Made by a program: the position numbers and the translations under genes. From the NCBI GenBank assembly GCA_945897655.1, contig CAMDHB010000181.1:1-7045 (forward strand): a stretch of DNA of 7,045 nt, written 5' to 3'. Below the pieces are notes generated by a model. That model did not search any database, was not told the origin of the DNA, and saw only the letters and a program-made list of their open reading frames with translations. This stretch comes from Pseudorhodobacter antarcticus (GTDB lineage: Bacteria; Pseudomonadota; Alphaproteobacteria; Rhodobacterales; Rhodobacteraceae). How positions within the stretch are numbered: position 1 is the stretch's first letter; each line of letters starts with the position of its first letter. This document shows positions 1 to 5,805 of this stretch, piece by piece.

Positions 1-363
1 GAAACCTTTGATTTCACCCTGGCCGGGCTGGATGCCCCACAACCGGTTCGGGACGGCGCACTCATTTTCCAGACCAACTGCGTCAAGTGCCACAAAGAGC
101 GGATCGCGGACACTCAACCCGTCTCATTGGGGCTGACCTACGCCGTGAACGCCCCTGCCCCGACCAACCTGTTCCGTGTGGTCATCGGGGGGATTGAACC
201 GCCGCAGGGGTCCAGTTCACGCCGGATGCAGCCAATCACCCTGTCAGCCGGGGATCTTGCCAAGGTGGCGGCCTTTGTCCGCTGGCAGTTCACCGATCTG
301 CCAGAATGGCCAGACCTGCAAAAGGCTGCCGAAGTCTCGCTGTCCAGCCAGACGGCGCATTGA
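1..363 (+). CDS. c-type cytochrome, C-terminal part (probable electron-accepting subunit of a periplasmic dehydrogenase)
   Basis: The reading frame is open from the first base of the window and stops at TGA 361-363, so only the last 120 residues are visible. A heme c attachment motif CVKCH lies at residues 27-31 of the fragment (nucleotides 79-93). A Met in the context SRRMQP (codon 226-228) is placed about 45 residues later, where class I cytochromes c carry the sixth heme ligand. The segment APAPTNLFRVVIGGIEPP and the ending LSAGDLAKVAAFVRWQF..PEWPDL resemble the last heme domain of the multi-heme cytochrome subunits that serve molybdenum hydroxylases of the nicotinate dehydrogenase / isoquinoline oxidoreductase group and membrane alcohol dehydrogenases. 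Such proteins are periplasmic and usually carry three hemes; the others would be upstream. The convergent neighbours encode exactly the partner subunits of such an enzyme, which supports the assignment. It could instead serve another dehydrogenase encoded upstream. Confidence 0.85.
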   Translation, partial: ETFDFTLAGLDAPQPVRDGALIFQTNCVKCHKERIADTQPVSLGLTYAVNAPAPTNLFRVVIGGIEPPQGSSSRRMQPITLSAGDLAKVAAFVRWQFTDLPEWPDLQKAAEVSLSSQTAH

Positions 364-365
364 AA

Positions 366-389
366 AAAGGGGCCCTGCGGGGCCCCTTT
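366..389 (-). terminator. Rho-independent terminator hairpin, best oriented for the minus-strand operon
   Basis: Perfect 10-bp stem: AAAGGGGCCC (366-375) pairs with GGGCCCCTTT (380-389) around the 4-base loop TGCG. Read on the minus strand the stem is followed directly by six T residues (complement of A363-368), which gives a textbook intrinsic terminator for the oxidoreductase operon. The T-run reaches the last base of the cytochrome stop codon, so the two transcripts meet tail to tail with almost no spacer. On the plus strand the T-tract is only the three Ts of the stem, so termination of the cytochrome mRNA here would be weaker. Confidence 0.8.
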
Positions 390-411
390 GGTCTTGCTGC
401 GATCAGGTTGG

Positions 412-438
412 AACGGGGCCCCTTTACCGGGCCCCGTT
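412..438. terminator. Second GC-rich hairpin between the convergent genes
   Basis: Perfect 10-bp stem: AACGGGGCCC (412-421) pairs with GGGCCCCGTT (429-438) around a 7-base loop. Neither strand has a long T-run after it, so on its own it is a weaker intrinsic terminator than the hairpin at 366-389. It sits just behind the stop codon of the molybdopterin subunit gene (TGA at 446-444, minus strand) and may protect that mRNA 3' end or act as the second stop signal for the cytochrome transcript. It shares the 11-mer GGGGCCCCTTT with the first hairpin, so the two could also pair with each other. Confidence 0.6.
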
Positions 439-443
439 GCCGT

Positions 444-2636
444 TCAAAGTTCCGCTTTGGACAGAGGCGTGCTGCGCACGCGCGTGCCCGTCGCGTAGAA
501 AATGGCGTTGGCAACGGCGGGCGGGGTGGGCGGGCCCGTGGGCTCACCCAGACCGCCCCACCACTGGTCCTCGGACATTTCCAGATTGACCTCGATCTCG
601 GGTGGGGTGTCGGGCATCCGCATCAGCGGATAGCTGTCAAAGTTCGTGTTCACGATCCGGCCATCGCGAATCTGCAGACCCCCGAACATCGCATGGCCAA
701 GCTCCCACACCGCCGAGCTTTCCGCCTGTTCGCGGGCGTTCAGCGGGTTGATCACATAGCCGCTGTTGATGAAGTATTGCAGCCTGTCCACAAAGACCTG
801 GCCGCGCCGAGTGACCGAGACCGTCGCCACACAGCCCGCGATGGTGCCATGCGACTCGACCACGGCAAGGCCCATGCCTTCACCATCGCCCATGTCTGTG
901 GTCCAACCGGACTTTGCCTTCATCGCCAGCAACACGCGCTGCCAGGGTTCCATCCCCTCGGTCAGCTTGAGCCGCCATTCCAGCGGGTCCCATCCACCCG
1001 CCAGCGCCAACTCGTCGACCATCTGCTCGACGATGAAGCCGTTCGAATTGGCACCCGGCGCACGGTGATACCCGATCGGGATATGGTTTTGCACAAAGCT
1101 GTTTTCATGCCGCCGGTTCGGGATCAGATACGGCATGTTCGCCACACCGCGCTGCGCGAAGGCGGGCATCTTTTCTTCGCCGACAAAGTGCGTGAGCAGT
1201 GCCACCGGCAGCCCATCCTCGCCCAATGCCGCCTTGTAGGTGCCCCAGACCGGCGGGCGCTGGGAATCCTGTGCGATGTCCTCCTCGCGGCTGCGGATCA
1301 CCTTGACCGGCTTGCCAACCGCGGCCGAGATGGCCGCAGCCTGCCGGTGCACGTCCATGTTGTAACCGCCGCCAAAACCGCCGCCCAGTTGGGTCTGGTG
1401 CAGAAAGACGGCCTTGGTGTCGCGGCCCAACTGGTCGGCCACCTCGTTCAGCGACCGCCCGATGTCCTGGGTAAAGGTCCAGACATCAACCCGGTCCGCC
1501 TTGACATCGGCCACGGCACAAGGTGGCATCATGGTCGCATGCGCCTCGAACGGCCGCGAATAGACCTCGCCCGTGACCAGCTTGGCTGAGGCCGCAATCA
1601 GATCGGGAACCGCATCGTGGTTCACGCCCTTGTCCAGCCCCTTGCCGACGTTGCCATCTTCATCCTTCAGCACAGTCCCTGGCGCGGCCAGCAGGCTCAG
1701 TGCTTCGGCCGTCTGGCTTTCAAAGCTGATGGTGGCACCCCGACCGAAATCCCACACGATCGGCATGACGGCGAGGGCGTTCTTGGCCTGAAACCAGCTT
1801 TCGGCAACTATGGCCACGGCGCTGCGCAGGTCGGTGAAGGCGGGCACATCCTTGACCTGGGTCAGTTCGACCGCGGCAATGACGCCAGGCATGCCCTTGA
1901 CGGCTTCGAAGTCAAAGCTGACCAGTTTGCCTTCCGGAACGGGACAGGCCTGCACCGCCGCATAGACCATCCCTTCCACGGTCACGTCGATCGGATAGAC
2001 GGCGGTCCCGTTGGTCTTGCTGGACACATCAAGGCGCTTGACGTCCTTGCCCAGCAGCCACCAGTCGCCATAGGCCTTGATGGCGGGTTCCGCCTCCAGC
2101 GTCACGGCCACGGCATCGGCAGCAAACTCCCCGTAGGTGCCCTGCATGACGCCATGCTCTTCGTGTTCTGCGGTCAGATAGCCCTGCTTGGCGACCACCT
2201 TCTCCAACGGAACGTCCCACCGTTTGGAGGCGGCAACGCGCAGCCTTTCCCGGGCCGACGCCCCGGCCTGCATCATATAGGGATGCCGCCGCGACACCGT
2301 GGTCGATCCGCCGGTCGAGGTCGTGGTGTAAAGGTCGGCGTTGTTGACATGACGGTTCGCGTCAGCGCGCACGCTGCGGACGTTTTCCCATGGCACATCA
2401 AGTTCTTCCGCAATCATCATGGGAATGGCCGTCCACGCGCCCTGCCCCATTTCGGTCTGCGGTGTCACGATGCTGACGATGTTGTCTGGATCAATTGTCA
2501 GCCAGGCGTTGATCTCGCCTGCTTCGCCCATGGCCGCCTGCAGCGCGGTGGGAAGGGAGAACCCCACCATCAGACCCCCGGCGGCGGACGCCGTGACCTT
2601 CAGGAAGTTGCGTCTTGAAAAGCTTGGCGTGTTCAT
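444..2636 (-). CDS. Xanthine dehydrogenase-family molybdopterin-binding subunit, Tat-exported (IorB / nicotinate dehydrogenase type)
   Basis: Large catalytic subunit of a molybdenum hydroxylase, 730 residues, in the usual size range for IorB-like proteins. A twin-arginine signal SRRNFLK (residues 7-13) precedes a hydrophobic stretch ending near residue 36, so the folded, cofactor-loaded protein is expected in the periplasm. Cofactor-binding motifs of the family follow in order: QTEMGQGAW (60-68), GGGFGGG (418-424), YHRAPGANSNGF (523-534) and GEPTGPPTPPAVANA (697-711), where Glu698 is the probable catalytic base. The family's HATMEP-like motif reads HATMMP here (366-371), with Met370 where Glu is usual. 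An ATG at 2636 is preferred over the adjacent TTG at 2639 because the ribosome site GAGGAGGA (complement of 2641-2648) is correctly spaced only for the ATG. The gene begins 10 bp after the 2Fe-2S subunit stop. The substrate is unknown; N-heterocycles or aldehydes are family possibilities. Confidence 0.92.
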   Translation of the reverse strand: MNTPSFSRRNFLKVTASAAGGLMVGFSLPTALQAAMGEAGEINAWLTIDPDNIVSIVTPQTEMGQGAWTAIPMMIAEELDVPWENVRSVRADANRHVNNADLYTTTSTGGSTTVSRRHPYMMQAGASARERLRVAASKRWDVPLEKVVAKQGYLTAEHEEHGVMQGTYGEFAADAVAVTLEAEPAIKAYGDWWLLGKDVKRLDVSSKTNGTAVYPIDVTVEGMVYAAVQACPVPEGKLVSFDFEAVKGMPGVIAAVELTQVKDVPAFTDLRSAVAIVAESWFQAKNALAVMPIVWDFGRGATISFESQTAEALSLLAAPGTVLKDEDGNVGKGLDKGVNHDAVPDLIAASAKLVTGEVYSRPFEAHATMMPPCAVADVKADRVDVWTFTQDIGRSLNEVADQLGRDTKAVFLHQTQLGGGFGGGYNMDVHRQAAAISAAVGKPVKVIRSREEDIAQDSQRPPVWGTYKAALGEDGLPVALLTHFVGEEKMPAFAQRGVANMPYLIPNRRHENSFVQNHIPIGYHRAPGANSNGFIVEQMVDELALAGGWDPLEWRLKLTEGMEPWQRVLLAMKAKSGWTTDMGDGEGMGLAVVESHGTIAGCVATVSVTRRGQVFVDRLQYFINSGYVINPLNAREQAESSAVWELGHAMFGGLQIRDGRIVNTNFDSYPLMRMPDTPPEIEVNLEMSEDQWWGGLGEPTGPPTPPAVANAIFYATGTRVRSTPLSKAEL

Positions 2637-2640
2637 CAAA

Positions 2641-2648
2641 TCCTCCTC
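2641..2648 (-). promoter_or_regulatory. Ribosome binding site deciding the start of the molybdopterin subunit
   Basis: The minus strand reads GAGGAGGA, a near-perfect anti-16S match. The first two bases overlap the TGA stop of the upstream 2Fe-2S gene, pointing to coupled translation. Spacing to the ATG at 2636-2634 is about five bases from AGGAGG; the in-frame TTG at 2639 would be too close. Confidence 0.8.
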
Positions 2649-3108
2649 AAGTCTTGCTCATCTCGGCCGCGCGATGAATCGCCGCACGGATCCGGGGGTA
2701 TGTGCCACACCGGCAGATGTTTCCTGCCATCGCCTTGTCGATCTCGTTGTCTGACGGGTTCGGGCTTTTTTCCAGCAGGGCAACCGCGGACATGATCTGC
2801 CCGGACTGACAATAGCCGCATTGCGGCACGGTAAGCTCCTGCCAGGCCAACTGAACCGGATGATCATTGTTCACCGACACACCCTCGATCGTGCGGATGG
2901 CCTTGCCGACAGCGCTGGCAAGCGGCGTGTTACAGGAACGGACGGCATTGCCATCCACGATGACCGTGCAGGCGCCGCACTGGGCGATGCCGCAGCCAAA
3001 CTTGGTCCCGGACAACCCGGCCTTCTCGCGGATCGCCCACAGAAGTGGCATCTGCGGGTCGGCGTCGATCATGTGATCCTGACCGTTGATGTTCAAAGTG
3101 ATAGCCAT
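2647..3108 (-). CDS. 2Fe-2S subunit of the molybdenum hydroxylase (IorA-like)
   Basis: Small electron-transfer subunit of 153 residues, the full length for this family. The N-terminal plant-ferredoxin domain (about 1-75) has the cluster ligands C39, C44, C47 (CGIAQCGAC) and C59. The C-terminal helical domain (about 80-150) has C97, C100 (QCGYCQSGQI) and C132, C134 (NICRCGTYPRI), which bind the second 2Fe-2S cluster next to the molybdenum cofactor. There is no signal peptide; in this family the small subunit is thought to be carried to the periplasm bound to the Tat-exported large subunit. ATG 3108 follows GGAGGGAG (complement of 3113-3120) with good spacing. It is the first gene of the pair and ends 10 bp before the large subunit start. 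No FAD subunit gene is present, typical of the variants that pass electrons to a cytochrome. Confidence 0.95.
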   Translation of the reverse strand: MAITLNINGQDHMIDADPQMPLLWAIREKAGLSGTKFGCGIAQCGACTVIVDGNAVRSCNTPLASAVGKAIRTIEGVSVNNDHPVQLAWQELTVPQCGYCQSGQIMSAVALLEKSPNPSDNEIDKAMAGNICRCGTYPRIRAAIHRAAEMSKT

Positions 3109-3339
3109 CCATCTCCCTCCGATGCGACCGGCAATTCGGCCTCTTGACTTGCAAGATGGTACATTTGCGCCTTCGCGCCGCGTACGACCGCTTTGTCCGG
3201 GCTCATTCCGCCCGGCAGTTCAAGGAAGCGTACGCATCCCATCTGTGAACAAGCCTAAACCAGTAGCCCCGCAAACCAACCGAAAAGCGCCACCGAGATT
3301 GCTATAAGGCTCATCGGAAAATCGAATAACAGGGCGGGG
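3109..3339. other. Non-coding gap upstream of the oxidoreductase operon
   Basis: These 231 bp lie between the small secreted protein gene and the 2Fe-2S subunit gene, both on the minus strand, and should contain the promoter of the oxidoreductase operon. I see no convincing -35/-10 pair. It holds two CGTACG palindromes (3181-3186 and 3229-3234), a short inverted repeat CCGGGC/GCCCGG (3197-3202 and 3210-3215) without a T-run on either side, and one GTGAAC word (3245-3250) that matches the half-site of the larger dyad upstream of lysR. No persuasive terminator for the upstream gene is visible, so read-through from the lysR side cannot be excluded. Confidence 0.5.
3180..3235. promoter_or_regulatory. 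Paired CGTACG palindromes, possible operator
   Basis: GCGTACG occurs at 3180-3186 and GCGTACGC, a perfect 8-bp palindrome, at 3228-3235; the two CGTACG cores are 48 bp apart. They lie 73 to 127 bp upstream of the 2Fe-2S subunit start, where activator or repressor sites are expected. I noticed no other CGTACG in the window. No regulator is known to me with this exact site, so the functional reading is inference. Confidence 0.3.
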
Positions 3340-3657
3340 TCAGTCCTGTGACAGAACCGCATAGGTGCAGTAAAGACCAGTATCCTTTTCATCATGATAA
3401 AGCGTCCCGACCTTCCGGTCGAAACGGTACTGCCCAAAGGCCCCGTCCAGCACGATGGCGTCCTCGCTGACCGTCAGGGCAGCCTCGCCTATTCCCGCAA
3501 CAACCTGCGTCCCAAGCGCGAGGTCAATCTTGTAGACGTTCACATCCAGCATGCCCGTGCAATTTGCGGTCAGCATGTCCGACCACGCCGCCCCTGCGGC
3601 CAGGGTCGCGGCTAGAAACGGCGCTGCTGAAAGGATGGTTCGATACCGTGTCTTCAT
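3340..3657 (-). CDS. Small secreted protein of unknown function
   Basis: 105 residues. The N-terminus has two basic residues (K2, R4, R6 region), then a hydrophobic alanine-rich core (about 8-24) and a plausible signal peptidase I site AWS|D after residue 26, leaving a mature protein of about 79 residues in the periplasm or outside. The mature part alternates hydrophobic and polar residues as in a beta-sheet protein, and has two cysteines (C33 and C97) near its two ends that could form a disulfide. No family is recognised. The start is well supported: GGGAGG (complement of 3663-3668) stands five bases before ATG 3657. The gene begins 15 bp after the lysR stop, so it is probably co-transcribed and perhaps translationally coupled with it, and it precedes the oxidoreductase operon by 231 bp. 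A role linked to the oxidoreductase is only suggested by position. Confidence 0.75.
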   Translation of the reverse strand: MKTRYRTILSAAPFLAATLAAGAAWSDMLTANCTGMLDVNVYKIDLALGTQVVAGIGEAALTVSEDAIVLDGAFGQYRFDRKVGTLYHDEKDTGLYCTYAVLSQD

Positions 3658-3662
3658 CTTAT

Positions 3663-3668
3663 CCTCCC
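3663..3668 (-). promoter_or_regulatory. Ribosome binding site of the small secreted protein
   Basis: The minus strand reads GGGAGG in the 15-bp gap between the lysR stop and the ATG at 3657-3655, five bases from the start codon. This is the main evidence that this small gene is real. Confidence 0.7.
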
Positions 3669-3672
3669 TTGA

Positions 3673-4680
3673 TCATTTACGGTATTCCAGTGCGGAATTC
3701 TCTGGTTCCAGAACGACGAACCGGGGCGAGCGCACGATCTCGGCATGAACGATTTCATGCACCCGGTTGGTGAATTCGACAAAAGGTCGGATGCTCTGCA
3801 GATGCTTGGGATAGGCAAGGCAGACCTGCCTCGCTATTTCGCCGATGTCGAAATAGCGCAGGCGGTTGCGCACACTTTCGGACAGGTTCGGGATAAGCGT
3901 CATGGGAGTGTGGCAGGTCGCATGACCGGCGGCAGCGATCTGTACCGCCGAATGATGTGTCGCCGACGAGAAGAAGGGTTGGGCAAAGGGCAGCTTGTCG
4001 CGGAACCAGCCAGCGCTCTTGGCATGCCAGGGCGGCACCTGACCCAGCGTTACGAACCGGTCCAGGCCCGGATGGTTGCCAACGTTCTTTCGGCTCATGA
4101 TGGTGGCGATGACGTCGTCGAAAGGAATGCTGGCAGGCACCGCCCAGACGATCTTGTCGTCATAAAGGTGCACTGTATGCAGCGAAGACTTTTGTTCTTC
4201 CAGGCTGCCTAGACTGGCGATACCCAGATTGATCCGGTGCGCAGCCAGCGCATCCGCCACATGCCGCGAATCCAGATAGCTCTGGATGTTCAGCGACTTG
4301 ATCTGCGGTATCGTGATCGCGGCGCCGCTGATCAGTTCATCGAACCTGCCCTGCAGGCTGGGCGTTGTGCCGAACTTGACGACAAAGCCCTGATCGACAA
4401 ACAAGTCGAAATGCGTGGTCAGGGCGGACTCGAGCTTGCTCAACAACTCGGTCGACCGGGCCAGCCAGTATTCGCCTGCCGGGGTCAGTTCGATGGAGGT
4501 TTTCTTGCTGCGCACGATCAACGGAGTTTGCAGCTGTCTTTCCAGATTGGCCAGCTGCTGCGACAGGGCCGGTTGAGACAATTCTGTCAGGGCAACCGCT
4601 TTGGTGAAGGATCCGGACAAAACGATCGCCCGAAAGATTTCAAGCTGTTTGAGGTTGACGTTGATCAGCCCGCGCGACAT
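3673..4680 (-). CDS. LysR-family transcriptional regulator
   Basis: 335 residues, slightly longer than the usual 290-320. The N-terminal winged helix-turn-helix spans about residues 10-70, with the hallmark sequence SFTKAVALTELSQPALSQQLANLERQL and the wing segment LTPAGEYWL. A linker helix follows, and from about residue 98 (VVKFGTTPSLQGRFDEL) a periplasmic-binding-like effector domain continues to about 310. The last 20 residues form an extra tail. The ATG at 4680 is the first in frame; a clear ribosome site is not visible (CAGGAA lies somewhat far upstream), and starts a few codons downstream are possible without affecting the HTH. LysR proteins typically bind a small aromatic or organic effector as tetramers. 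Candidate targets are its own gene, the oxidoreductase operon downstream, and the divergent pentapeptide/NosR-like operon. Confidence 0.93.
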   Translation of the reverse strand: MSRGLINVNLKQLEIFRAIVLSGSFTKAVALTELSQPALSQQLANLERQLQTPLIVRSKKTSIELTPAGEYWLARSTELLSKLESALTTHFDLFVDQGFVVKFGTTPSLQGRFDELISGAAITIPQIKSLNIQSYLDSRHVADALAAHRINLGIASLGSLEEQKSSLHTVHLYDDKIVWAVPASIPFDDVIATIMSRKNVGNHPGLDRFVTLGQVPPWHAKSAGWFRDKLPFAQPFFSSATHHSAVQIAAAGHATCHTPMTLIPNLSESVRNRLRYFDIGEIARQVCLAYPKHLQSIRPFVEFTNRVHEIVHAEIVRSPRFVVLEPENSALEYRK

Positions 4681-5220
4681 CAGATCAGCATTCCTGCCAT
4701 TGCGGGCCGTTGTCCGACCGGGTGAGCGGACCTTGCACCAAACGGGCTATCATGGTGAACGTTGCACTCACCGGTTCACCATGTCAAGAATTCCCAGCCT
4801 GCCTGCTGTTTTGGCCTGCATTTGCACCGCCCGCTCTCCGCACTATCAGACTAGCCGCAAAACGACAGTCCGCAGATCATTCCTTTTCCCAATACAGGTC
4901 ATCGACTTTTCGATGCGTCGCCACACCAGACGTCGGCCGAACCTAGGCGGCCAGCCTGCCGCTGACCCGCATCCAGAGCGCCCGTATTCTCGTATCTATC
5001 TGTTCACGTTGGCATTATTTTCCCAAGCGTTGCGTACTACGACCCGCGCCACAGCATCCCACCCTTACCGACTTTTGCAATTTCCTTGAAATCCGGATCG
5101 GGTTCCCCGCAGGATCGCAGGCGCGCTGGACCCACGTCGACGCTTCGGCTTGTCGTCCCGTCGAGTCGCAATCTACAAAGGCGAAAGCCGGGCGCCGCAC
5201 GGCGCGGGGCAAGTTCGGAA
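4681..5220. other. Long gene-poor region between lysR and the pentapeptide gene
   Basis: About 540 bp without a convincing gene. Reading frames crossing it on the plus strand have no ribosome site, no recognisable domain and basic, serine/proline-rich translations. Contents that I can see: the 33-bp dyad at 4751-4783; a minus-strand TTGACA (complement of 4782-4787) that overlaps its edge but has no good -10 at 17 bp; a short hairpin CATCGA/TCGATG (4900-4905 and 4910-4915); a GCGGC/GCCGC pair (4947-4951 and 4958-4962); a GTTCAC word at 5002-5007. The stretch around 4981-5035 is noticeably richer in A/T than its surroundings and is a reasonable place for the promoter of the plus-strand operon, which would leave a long untranslated leader. 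I cannot assign that promoter precisely. Confidence 0.5.
4751..4783. promoter_or_regulatory. Perfect 10-bp inverted repeat, probable regulator binding site upstream of lysR
   Basis: CATGGTGAAC (4751-4760) is matched exactly by its reverse complement GTTCACCATG (4774-4783), with a 13-bp spacer. Arm centres are 23 bp apart, close to two helical turns, as for a dimeric DNA-binding protein. It lies 71-103 bp upstream of the lysR start and overlaps a minus-strand TTGACA at 4782-4787, so binding here could block or stimulate lysR transcription. An RNA hairpin is the alternative, but there is no T-run on either side. LysR-type autoregulation from such a position is common in the family; that this LysR binds it is inference. 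Confidence 0.55.
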
Positions 5221-5805
5221 ATGGGCATGCAAGCGGGAAACTGGTCAAAGGTCGTGGGGGTCTGTCTGGTGGCGGCCTGTCCAACGGTTGCGACCGGATG
5301 GCAAACCGACGATCTGAACCGCTTCCTTGTGTCGATGAATTGCGAGGATTGCGACCTTCGGATCGTCAATTTTGTGCAAGCTGACCTGCGCGCGGCGGGG
5401 CTTCGGGGCAGCGACCTGACGGGTGCGCGCCTGTACTACAGCGTCCTGATCGGGGCCGATCTGGTGGGCGTGACCCTGACGGGCGCGGACCTGCGCGGGG
5501 CCAATCTGTTTCACGCTGACCTGACCGGCGCGCGCCTTGTGGATGCAAATCTGGCCGGGGCCAACCTGGTCGGGGCGACGCTGTCGGGCGCGGATCTGAC
5601 CGGCACCAACCTCAGCGGGGCCAACCTATTCGGGGCCGACCTGTCGGATGCCATCCTGTCGGGCGCGAACCTTGGCAGCGCCCTGATGTACCGCACCAAT
5701 CTGCGCGGCGCCACCCTTCAGGGTGCACGGATGGAGGGGCTTACCATGTGCAACACGGTCATGCAGGATGGCACGATCAACGATTCCGGATGTGCCGCGA
5801 AATGA
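5221..5805 (+). CDS. Exported pentapeptide-repeat protein
   Basis: 194 residues from ATG 5221; ATG 5227 (two codons later, with GGAA six bases before it) is equally possible, while the upstream TTG at 5086 would add 45 basic, non-signal-like residues and is unlikely. A signal peptide covers about residues 1-26; VAAC at 17-20 also resembles a lipoprotein box, so membrane anchoring through C20 is possible. From C44 to about residue 188 the protein is an almost unbroken run of some 29 A(D/N)LXX pentads, about seven turns of a right-handed quadrilateral beta-helix. The run is preceded by a cap with MNCEDCDL (C41, C44) and ends with CNTVMQDGTINDSGC (C177, C191), which resembles the usual ending of exported members. 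Pentapeptide helices act as protein-binding or DNA-mimic scaffolds; export argues against the DNA gyrase-type role. The stop overlaps the next start (ATGA), so the two proteins are probably made together. Confidence 0.9.
   Translation: MGMQAGNWSKVVGVCLVAACPTVATGWQTDDLNRFLVSMNCEDCDLRIVNFVQADLRAAGLRGSDLTGARLYYSVLIGADLVGVTLTGADLRGANLFHADLTGARLVDANLAGANLVGATLSGADLTGTNLSGANLFGADLSDAILSGANLGSALMYRTNLRGATLQGARMEGLTMCNTVMQDGTINDSGCAAK

Noticed and set aside
306..1589. 427-codon open frame on the plus strand
   Set aside because: It runs antisense to the molybdopterin subunit gene, which has clear family motifs. The translation is rich in Arg, His, Pro and Ala without a domain, as expected for a shadow frame in GC-rich DNA.
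1617..2618. 333-codon open frame on the plus strand
   Set aside because: Antisense to the N-terminal half of the molybdopterin subunit. It has no ribosome site, a His/Gly/Arg-rich composition and no recognisable motif.
3197..3215. CCGGGC/GCCCGG inverted repeat as a terminator of the small secreted protein gene
   Set aside because: The stem is only 6 bp with a 7-base loop, no T-run follows on either strand, and it is more than 120 bp from the stop codon.
3255..3314. Short hydrophobic peptide (MSLIAISVALFGWFAGLLV) on the minus strand
   Set aside because: It resembles a single membrane helix, but its ATG has no ribosome site and the longer frame overlaps the small secreted protein gene. One hydrophobic run of 19 codons is weak evidence.
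4759..4787. Complete sigma-70 promoter for lysR using minus-strand TTGACA
   Set aside because: The -35 match is perfect, but the hexamers at 16-18 bp spacing (GCAACG, CAACGT, AACGTT) are poor -10 boxes, so a promoter call is not supported.
4601..5089. Plus-strand open frame crossing the lysR start and the intergenic region
   Set aside because: It begins inside lysR in antisense, lacks a ribosome site, and its translation looks random (basic, rich in Ser, Pro and Thr).
5380..5740. Repeated GGC-GCG-GAC-CTG-like units, possible tandem DNA repeat or CRISPR
   Set aside because: The period is 15 bp and the units are degenerate, exactly what pentapeptide-repeat coding produces. There are no spacers.
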